Shown here one piece after another: positions 7,432 through 14,035 of a stretch of DNA of 28,429 nucleotides. The notes under the pieces were generated by a model. That model was not told the origin of the DNA and searched no databases. It was given only the letters and a program-made list of their open reading frames with translations. The position numbers and the translations under genes are program-made. The first letter of the stretch is position 1; every line of letters begins with the position of its first letter. Source of the stretch: Bacteroidales bacterium (GTDB taxonomy: Bacteria; Bacteroidota; Bacteroidia; Bacteroidales; UBA1556); contig JAGLDA010000159.1 of the NCBI GenBank assembly GCA_023145955.1, positions 1 through 28,429 on the forward strand, written 5' to 3'.

Positions 7432-9534
7432 TTATAAACTCTCTACTACTTTAATACTTTCCAATAAATATGGGTCAGACATAAGCATTTTATGCCATTT
7501 CTTAGCAGATTCCATCTTGCTGCTATCTTTCTCTATAAATTGCCAGTCAGCTTCCAAAGGAGTTACAAGTACTAATGTTGTATCTTTAAAAATATCTTTA
7601 TAAAGATCACTCTCTTCTTTGCGTATTAATTGGTTTTTCTTAAATGTTTCAAGATTCAGACTCACCTCAGTATCATTACGATGTTTTTTGATTGACCTTG
7701 CTTTCTGATCTATTAAATCAAAAGTTTCGCTTTTCTTCAAGCGCTTTTTACTAGCTTTAATAAGATTAGCTCTTTTTGCCATATTTGTAGACTTTGTATA
7801 GCTAGCTTTAGGGATTTCATCATACGGAAGTCTATAGTCCATCTCGGCTTCCCCATATTCAATATATGTATAGTTGTCAGGTAATACAATGTCTGGCTCA
7901 ACTCCTTTTAATTGTGTAGACCCTCCTGATACTCTATAGAATTTCTGGAATGTAAGTTTTAAAGCTCCAAATGGTTTGTATTGGTCTGCTTTACCATTTA
8001 CAACATTATCTAAGTCGATAAAGCGTTGTACAGTGCCTTTCCCAAAAGTTTGTTTTCCTCCAATAATAACTGCTCTATCGTAGTCTTGCAATGCTGCAGC
8101 AAAAATCTCTGATGCAGAAGCACTGTTGGAGTTTACCATTACAGCAACAGGTCCATCATATTGAACTCTAGGGTCAGTATCGTTTAGTTGTTTGGCAGCG
8201 CCAACTTTCTGCTTTACCTGTACAATTGGCCCTTGAGGAATAAAGTATCCGGCCATTTTTACAACATCACTTAGTGAGCCACCACCGTCGTTTCTTAAAT
8301 CAATTATTAAAGCATCAACTTTTTCAGCCTTTAGTTTATTAATCTCCTTTAAAACATCATCAGCACTTCTTCTACCACCATCTTTCTCATTAAAATTAAC
8401 ATAGAAAGAAGGAAGATAAATATATCCTATTCTTTGTTTAGATTTTGGGTCTTTTACAATTACAGATTTGGCATATGTTTCTTCAATAATTACAATATCC
8501 CTAACAATAGGGATTATTTGTATTGATCCATCAACCTTCTTAACAGTTAGTTTTACAGTAGTACCTTTAGGACCTCTAATAAAACGAACAGCTTTGTCTA
8601 ATCTCATGCCAACTAAATCTAAAGGAAGACTATCGCCCTGAGCTACTTTAAGAATAAGGTCGTTAACTTTAAGCTGACCTTGCTTATATGAAGGGCTTCC
8701 TGGAACGATATTTACTACTTTTATAAAACCATCTTTCTCCTGTAAAGTTGCTCCAATACCTTCGAGCTGACCACTCATATTTATATCAAAATCTTCCTTA
8801 TTCTTTGGTGGAAAGTAATTTGTATGAGGATCAAATGCAAGGGATATTGAATTCATATATAAATTGTATCTATCAGTACGCTCTTGCTGATTCAATCTTC
8901 GGAAATAATCCTTATTTCGCTTCTCAATTTTAACTCTAGATGCTTCTTCAAGCTCTGCATATGTCTTTATTACAACAGATGTGTCCTTATCCTCTATAGC
9001 TTTTTCTTGTATTTTTAGTTTAGTTTTTAACTCCAGCATTACCTGATACTTTAGAGCCTTTCGCCAATTGTCCTTTAATTCTGTGGTGTTTTTTGCATAA
9101 GGATTTTTTTCGTCATCTAATTCTAGAATCTCATCTTTAGTAAAGTCCAAAGGCTCTGAAAGTATTTCTATATAATACTCCTCAGCATCCTTTATTCGTT
9201 GTGTTATTATCTTATTAGATAAGTCGATAAAACTAGTATTCAACTGTAGTAATTCATCATCAATAAGAGTTTCATACTTTTGAAGTTTGTCAACGTCAGT
9301 TTGTAGTAGGAATTTTTTTGTGTAATCTATTCTCTCTAAATATGATTTAAAAACTCGTTTAGAAAACTCATCATCTAATTCATTAGTTTGATAATGAGCA
9401 AATTGAAGTCCGCTTAATACGAGTTCTGTAATTATTTTTTCTTTATCTTTCTGTTGTTCAGAGTAGTGCTTATAAGCAGCAATTAATCCTAATGGTAATA
9501 ATAGTATTAATATTTGGATGATTCTTTTTTGCAT
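7432..9534 (-). CDS. prc: Carboxy-terminal (tail-specific) processing protease Prc/Tsp, S41A family
   Basis: A 700-aa periplasmic protease that degrades or trims proteins from their C-termini. Order: uncleaved-type or signal-like hydrophobic N-terminus (5-20), long helical N-terminal domain with YNLYMNSISLAFDPHTNYFPP (~223-243), PDZ domain (~250-335, SGQLEGIGATL and VPGSPSYKQGQLKVNDLIL), S41 domain with LRNDGGGSL (~413-421), then SASASEIFAAALQDY and TFGKGTVQ. By analogy with E. coli Tsp, the Ser-Lys dyad is Ser473/Lys499. The C-terminal DUF3340-like region completes the Tsp rather than the short CtpA architecture. It is first in an apparent two-gene unit with cysH, a functional link that is not obvious. 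Confidence 0.94.
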   Translation of the reverse strand: MQKRIIQILILLLPLGLIAAYKHYSEQQKDKEKIITELVLSGLQFAHYQTNELDDEFSKRVFKSYLERIDYTKKFLLQTDVDKLQKYETLIDDELLQLNTSFIDLSNKIITQRIKDAEEYYIEILSEPLDFTKDEILELDDEKNPYAKNTTELKDNWRKALKYQVMLELKTKLKIQEKAIEDKDTSVVIKTYAELEEASRVKIEKRNKDYFRRLNQQERTDRYNLYMNSISLAFDPHTNYFPPKNKEDFDINMSGQLEGIGATLQEKDGFIKVVNIVPGSPSYKQGQLKVNDLILKVAQGDSLPLDLVGMRLDKAVRFIRGPKGTTVKLTVKKVDGSIQIIPIVRDIVIIEETYAKSVIVKDPKSKQRIGYIYLPSFYVNFNEKDGGRRSADDVLKEINKLKAEKVDALIIDLRNDGGGSLSDVVKMAGYFIPQGPIVQVKQKVGAAKQLNDTDPRVQYDGPVAVMVNSNSASASEIFAAALQDYDRAVIIGGKQTFGKGTVQRFIDLDNVVNGKADQYKPFGALKLTFQKFYRVSGGSTQLKGVEPDIVLPDNYTYIEYGEAEMDYRLPYDEIPKASYTKSTNMAKRANLIKASKKRLKKSETFDLIDQKARSIKKHRNDTEVSLNLETFKKNQLIRKEESDLYKDIFKDTTLVLVTPLEADWQFIEKDSSKMESAKKWHKMLMSDPYLLESIKVVESL

Positions 9535-9575
9535 AATATCCTATGTAGTTTTATAAATTCCTCAATTTTGAGAAG

Positions 9576-9583
9576 CGAAAGTA
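9576..9583 (-). promoter_or_regulatory. Candidate -7 box for prc-cysH
   Basis: The minus strand reads TACTTTCG, one base off TAnnTTTG, 42 bases before the prc start. The remainder of the 264-base divergent gap up to 9798 is A+T-rich. No exact -7 box was found for the plus-strand gene at 9799. Confidence 0.4.
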
Positions 9584-9798
9584 CGGAAAAAGTGTGTTCG
9601 ATATATGTTATTATTTGTTATTTGATTAAATTCAAATAGATAAATTATACTATTTTAGCATTATAAATAATTGTTATAGCAATATTGACGCTTTTTATTA
9701 GAATAAATATAACATTTTTTATAAAATAGAGTAAACCTTTTAGAAAAAATCTTGTCAATAGAGCTAATTAAACAAAGAAAAATATATATTTATAGTTT

Positions 9799-10908
9799 AT
9801 GAGAATAAATAATCTAGTAAAAGCAATCTTATTCATGTCTATTTCATTACTATTAATGAGTACGTCGTGTGAAAAAGATCCAGAACCAGACCCAATACAT
9901 GAGCCAACTCCGTATTCCTTTGTAATTCCTAAAGGATTTCCAACAAATTTTATTATTCCTGAAGATAATCCAATGACTGTTGAAGGAATAAAACTAGGAA
10001 GGTATTTGTATTATGATGATCGTATGTCGGGCAAAGCTGATGAAGGAATGCCTATGAGTTGCTCTTCTTGTCATAAGCAAGAGTTTGCATTTGAGAACGG
10101 AGTAGGTAAAGGCACTGGTACTACTGGTGAGCAAACTGATAACGTAATGCTTCCTCATATTAACTTACTATGGAATCCAGGCGCTTATCTTTGGAATGGA
10201 AGTGTTGCTTCTATTGAGGAGGATGTGGTAGGTACTGTATACGCACATAATGAATTTGCCTCTACTCCCGAAAAGGTTGTGGCGGCAATATCTGCTGTGG
10301 ATATGTATCCACCATTGTTTGAAGCTGCTTTTGGAACACCACAAATTACTATGGATAGAATAGCAAAAGCGATATCTCAGTTTATACGTACTCAGATTTC
10401 TTTCAATAGTAAATTTGACCAAAAGCAAAGAGGCGAATATCAATACTCTGATGCTGAGGAAAGAGGCCTTGTGCTTTTCCAAACAGAAGAAGGAGCTGAT
10501 TGTTTCCATTGTCATGGGTCAGTGGGAAATCCTTTATTTACAACTCATCTTTTTTATAATAATGCCAAAGATGATAACTTCGAAGGCGAGAATGATAGAT
10601 ACTCTGTTACAGGAAATGTAATTGATAAAGGTGCTTATAAAGCTACTACTTTGCGTAATATTGAACTTACTGGCCCATATATGCACGATGGTAGATTTAC
10701 TACATTAGATCAAGTGATTGATTTCTATAGTGAAGGTCTTGTGTATTCTGAATATGCGCATCCTCTTATGGAAAAACTTCGCCCTCCTTATGGTATTGGA
10801 GCAGAGCTTAACCCAGGAGAAAAAGCTGACTTAAAAGCATTTCTTCTTACTCTAACAGATTATGACTTTATTGATGAAAATAATGAATTAAGTAACCCTT
10901 TTAAATAA
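9799..10908 (+). CDS. MbnH-like diheme cytochrome c peroxidase / MauG-family lipoprotein (copy 1)
   Basis: A 369-aa lipoprotein (signal to Cys24, then CEKDPEPDP) with two c-heme motifs, CSSCH at 88-92 and CFHCH at 235-239. It also has the CCP/MauG hallmarks KLGRYLYYDDRMSG and TLRNIELTGPYMHDGRFTTLDQVIDFY. Diheme peroxidases of this family reduce peroxide or, in the MauG/MbnH branch, oxidise protein Trp/Tyr side chains through a bis-Fe(IV) state. The next gene, three bases on, encodes an MbnP-like protein, the known substrate of MbnH in methanotrophs. The MbnH assignment is therefore from context. Similar over most of its length to the copy at 12654, with the region CFHCHGS to RPPYG nearly identical. 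Confidence 0.9.
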   Translation: MRINNLVKAILFMSISLLLMSTSCEKDPEPDPIHEPTPYSFVIPKGFPTNFIIPEDNPMTVEGIKLGRYLYYDDRMSGKADEGMPMSCSSCHKQEFAFENGVGKGTGTTGEQTDNVMLPHINLLWNPGAYLWNGSVASIEEDVVGTVYAHNEFASTPEKVVAAISAVDMYPPLFEAAFGTPQITMDRIAKAISQFIRTQISFNSKFDQKQRGEYQYSDAEERGLVLFQTEEGADCFHCHGSVGNPLFTTHLFYNNAKDDNFEGENDRYSVTGNVIDKGAYKATTLRNIELTGPYMHDGRFTTLDQVIDFYSEGLVYSEYAHPLMEKLRPPYGIGAELNPGEKADLKAFLLTLTDYDFIDENNELSNPFK

Positions 10909-10911
10909 AAT

Positions 10912-11715
10912 ATGATGAATTTATTAAATTATAAAACAATAATCCTAATAGTTTTTGCGGCAATATTATCCTTAGCGAGTTCATGCGAAAAGGTTCCAAA
11001 GCAAGCTACACAGCCTACAACGGGTAAATTACAGCTTAATTTTGATTTCTATAATGAGGCAGATCCTATGGAGTGGGGAAATAATAAATACACCAATGCT
11101 GCAGGTAATGAGTATAGTGCTTATTATGTAAAATTCTTTATTACTAGATTAACTATATTTAAGGGTGGTGAAACTACTGTTTTAAATCAGTTTCATAACT
11201 CACATTATGTAAGTACTGCTGTAGCCACAACTTTGCAATGGACTATTGCTGATGAAATTGAAAATGGAAGCTACGATTCTTTATCATTTACATTTGGTTT
11301 TAATGATGAAGATAATGTGTCTTTTATGTTTGCAAACCAACCAGAGGTTAATATGCTTTGGCCAGAAGAGCTTGGTGGTGGATACCATGCAATGCAACTT
11401 GATGGGAAATGGCGTCTTGCAAATGATACATTAACGGGATTTAATTTTCATCTAGGCCCAGGGCAATTTTATGATACTAGTGGTGATATTACAGGCTTTA
11501 TCGACAATTCTTTTGTAGTAAGTATTCCATCTTCTGATTTTGAAATTAGCACAGGTAGCACTACTAACCTTATATTGCGTATGCATGTTGATAAGTGGTT
11601 TACTAGTCCTATAGTTTACGACCATAATACTTATGGTGGTAGCATTATGGCAACTCAGGATGCAATGGAGAAAGTTGTAATGAATGGCCATGATGTATTT
11701 AGTATTGTAAAATAA
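10912..11715 (+). CDS. MbnP-like copper-binding lipoprotein (copy 1)
   Basis: 267 aa; signal peptide ending LASSC (Cys25), then a beta-rich domain. Family-like features: AYYVKFFITRLTIFKGGE (an edge strand with a surface loop), SYDSLSFTFGFNDED, NMLWPEELGGGYHAMQLDGKW and GFNFHLGPGQ. In the MbnP family (PF20243-type), a Trp is converted to kynurenine by MbnH and helps bind copper. Candidate residues here are the Trps in MEWG, LQWT, MLWPEE, GKWRL and DKWFT, and the His residues in FHNSHY, GGYHAM, FHLG, RMHVD and YDHN. It starts with ATGATG three bases after mbnH copy 1. Residue 260 is His, where copy 2 has Trp. Confidence 0.82.
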   Translation: MMNLLNYKTIILIVFAAILSLASSCEKVPKQATQPTTGKLQLNFDFYNEADPMEWGNNKYTNAAGNEYSAYYVKFFITRLTIFKGGETTVLNQFHNSHYVSTAVATTLQWTIADEIENGSYDSLSFTFGFNDEDNVSFMFANQPEVNMLWPEELGGGYHAMQLDGKWRLANDTLTGFNFHLGPGQFYDTSGDITGFIDNSFVVSIPSSDFEISTGSTTNLILRMHVDKWFTSPIVYDHNTYGGSIMATQDAMEKVVMNGHDVFSIVK

Positions 11716-11741
11716 TTAGAAATATAGTATTTTCCGAATTC

Positions 11742-11801
11742 TTACACTTATAAAATATAGTGTTATGATAAAAATAATGAATTAACCCTTTTAAATAATA
11801 T
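11742..11801 (+). pseudogene. Scar of a deleted mbnH-like gene
   Basis: The left part (TTACACTTATAAAATATAG, GTGTTATGATAAA, to about 11773) matches the sequence leading into the mbnH copy 2 start (TTACACTTATTAAATTTAG, GTGTTATGATAAA, about 12631-12662). The right part (AAAATAATGAATT, then AACCCTTTTAAATAA, ~11771-11799) matches the 3' end of mbnH copy 1 (10877-10908) apart from a 3-base gap. The ATG at 11765 is followed by only six codons. This is what an internal deletion of a whole mbnH between short matching sequences (GATAAAA/GATGAAAA) would leave. Confidence 0.75.
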
Positions 11802-12605
11802 ATGATGAATTTATTAAATTATAAAACAATAATCCTAATAGTTTTAGCGGCAATATTATCCTTAGCGAGTTCATGCGAAAAAGATCCTGAGCCAGACCCA
11901 CAACCTACAACGGGTAAATTACAGCTCAATTTTGATTTCTATAATGAGGCAGACCCAATGGAATGGGGAATTAAAAAATACACCAATGCTGCAGGTAATG
12001 AGTACAATGCTTATTATGTAAAATTCTTTATTTCCAGATTAACTATATTTAAGGATGGTGAAGCTACTGTTTTAAATAAGTTTCACAATTCTCATTATGT
12101 TGGTACTGACGTAGCTCCCAGTTTGCAATGGACTATTGCCGATGATATTGAAAAAGGAGGTTATGATTCACTATCATTTACATTTGGTTTTAATGATGAG
12201 GATAATGAGTCTTTTATGTTTGTAAATCAGCCAGAGGTGAATATGTTTTGGCCTGAAGAGTTAGGTGGTGGTTATCATGCTATGCAGTTAGATGGCAAAT
12301 GGCGTCTTTCAAATGATTCGTTAACGGGATTTAATTTTCACCTTGGACCAGGACAAGTATATAATACTAGTGGAGATATTACTGGTTTTATCGACAATTC
12401 TTTTATAGTAAGCATTCCATCTTCTGATTTTGTAATTAACGAAGGAAATACAACTAGCCTTATTCTACGTATGCATGTTGATAAATGGTTTACGAGCCCT
12501 ATAGAATACGACCATAATACTTATGGTGGTAGCATTATGGAAATTCAAGAAGCAATGGAGAAAGTTGTTATGAATGGTTGGGATGTATTTAGCATTGTAA
12601 AATAG
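11802..12605 (+). CDS. MbnP-like copper-binding lipoprotein (copy 2)
   Basis: 267 aa, aligning without length change to copy 1. Same signal peptide (one base different in the first 78), Cys25, then CEKDPEPDPQPTTG. The same family features are kept: ADPMEWG, FHNSHYV, NMFWPEELGGGYHAMQLDGKW, FNFHLGPGQ, RMHVDKWFT and YDHNTYGG. Differences include NGWDVFS (Trp260) for NGHDVFS and a more acidic linker. The mature region differs at many silent sites, so the duplication is not very recent, yet both copies keep every candidate metal ligand, which suggests both are functional. The gene lies between the mbnH scar and mbnH copy 2. Confidence 0.82.
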   Translation: MMNLLNYKTIILIVLAAILSLASSCEKDPEPDPQPTTGKLQLNFDFYNEADPMEWGIKKYTNAAGNEYNAYYVKFFISRLTIFKDGEATVLNKFHNSHYVGTDVAPSLQWTIADDIEKGGYDSLSFTFGFNDEDNESFMFVNQPEVNMFWPEELGGGYHAMQLDGKWRLSNDSLTGFNFHLGPGQVYNTSGDITGFIDNSFIVSIPSSDFVINEGNTTSLILRMHVDKWFTSPIEYDHNTYGGSIMEIQEAMEKVVMNGWDVFSIVK

Positions 12606-12653
12606 TTATAATAAATTATAGCATATTTTTTTACACTTATTAAATTTAGTGTT

Positions 12654-13850
12654 ATGATAAAGATTTATAGAAACATAATAATTCTTTCGGCGGTATTCTT
12701 ATTTGCAACAATAGTTTCTTGCGATAAAGACGAAAAAGAGGATATTCCTCCAACGGTTTATAATCCTACAACTTATAATATGGAAGTTCCTCAAGGATTT
12801 CCAACAAACTTGAATATTCCTGACGATAATCCAATAACGGAGGAAGGTGTAAAATTAGGAAGATATCTATTTTATGATGGAAGGCTTTCTGGCCGCGACG
12901 AAGAGGACTCGCTTATGAGTTGTGCGACATGTCATTTGCAAAGTGCTGCTTTTGAAATAGGAGAGAATCACCCAAAGTACCCTGATGGTCATCCTCATGG
13001 TCTTAATGGGAAAGAAACGCCACATTTTCCACTGCCTTTGTTTAACCTGATTTGGAATAACGAAGGTTATCTATGGAATGGATTTATTTCTAAAGAAAAT
13101 ACAAATTTGGGAATTCCAAGTTATGGTATTCCTGCTGAACCACAATACCATCTTACGAATATAGAATCTCTTGTATGGATGGGTATAGTGGCCGAACATG
13201 AAATAAATGGGACTATAGAAATGACAGAGCAAATGATTAGGAGCATTGATATGTATCCGGCATTATTTGAAGCTGCTTTTGGTGATAAGCAAATAAATAT
13301 TGATAGAATATCTAAATCTATAGCTCAATTTATTAGAACTATTGTCTCTAGTAATTCTAAGTTCGACAAATACCTTAGGGGAGAAACTAATCTTAGCCCA
13401 GCAGAAAGCCGAGGACTCGTATTATTTCAAACTGAAGAGGGTGCGGATTGTTTTCATTGTCACGGATCGGCAGGAAACCCACTAATGACTACACATCTGT
13501 TTTATAATAATGCAAAGGATAATGTTTTTAACGACCCTAGAGATAGATATGGGGTTACTGGTAATGAGATTGATAGAGGGGCTTATAAAGCTACTACTCT
13601 TCGTAATATTGAACATACTGGGCCATATATGCATGATGGGAGATTTAAAACTCTTGATGAGGTTATAGATTTCTATAGTGAAGGACTAGTATATTCAGAA
13701 TATGCACATCCTCTTATGGAAAAATTGCGCCCTCCATATGGAAAAGGAGCAGAGCTTAATCCGCCACAAAAAGCTGATCTAAAAGCATTTTTACTTTCGT
13801 TAACTGATGAAACATTATTGACAGAGGAAAAGTACTCAAACCCTTTTTAA
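12654..13850 (+). CDS. MbnH-like diheme cytochrome c peroxidase / MauG-family lipoprotein (copy 2)
   Basis: 398 aa; lipoprotein signal ending IVSC (Cys23); heme motifs CATCH (90-94) and CFHCH (266-270). The C-terminal half has THLFYNNAKD, GAYKATTLRNIEHTGPYMHDGRF and EYAHPLMEKLRPPYG, shared nearly verbatim with copy 1. It is 29 residues longer, chiefly from an insertion after the first heme. That insertion contains a His-rich stretch (HPKYPDGHPHGLNGKETPH, about 106-124) and more sequence to ~165 that copy 1 lacks. It is the last gene of the four-gene block, and a terminator follows 39 bases later. The two enzymes may each modify one or both MbnP paralogues. Confidence 0.9.
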   Translation: MIKIYRNIIILSAVFLFATIVSCDKDEKEDIPPTVYNPTTYNMEVPQGFPTNLNIPDDNPITEEGVKLGRYLFYDGRLSGRDEEDSLMSCATCHLQSAAFEIGENHPKYPDGHPHGLNGKETPHFPLPLFNLIWNNEGYLWNGFISKENTNLGIPSYGIPAEPQYHLTNIESLVWMGIVAEHEINGTIEMTEQMIRSIDMYPALFEAAFGDKQINIDRISKSIAQFIRTIVSSNSKFDKYLRGETNLSPAESRGLVLFQTEEGADCFHCHGSAGNPLMTTHLFYNNAKDNVFNDPRDRYGVTGNEIDRGAYKATTLRNIEHTGPYMHDGRFKTLDEVIDFYSEGLVYSEYAHPLMEKLRPPYGKGAELNPPQKADLKAFLLSLTDETLLTEEKYSNPF

Positions 13851-13889
13851 ATAACAGCAGTTCTAACTGTTGATAATTATAATGCCTAA

Positions 13890-13932
13890 TAAACGCCTAT
13901 TTCTTATTCAAGAAGTAGGCGTTTAATTTTTT
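13890..13932 (+). terminator. Rho-independent terminator of the MbnH/MbnP block
   Basis: A 10-bp outer stem (TAAACGCCTA / TAGGCGTTTA) plus an inner TCTT/AAGA stem, loop ATTC, is followed by ATTTTTTA. It is placed just after mbnH copy 2. Confidence 0.9.
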
Positions 13933-14000
13933 ATTGCAAGATATATTTCTTGTCAGATTAAAATAAATATTCAAATAAATTTCCTTTCAAAATATTTTCA

Positions 14001-14008
14001 TATCTTCG
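14001..14008 (+). promoter_or_regulatory. Candidate -7 box for the WG-repeat gene
   Basis: TATCTTCG, one base from TAnnTTTG, is 27 bases before the ATG at 14036 and after the preceding terminator. Confidence 0.45.
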
Positions 14009-14035
14009 CTTTTATTAATAATAAAACATTATAAA

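Noticed and set aside
9535..9798. Methanobactin precursor or short peptide gene upstream of the MbnH/MbnP block
   Set aside because: No small Cys-containing frame with a leader was found; the stretch is A+T-rich and lacks coding character.
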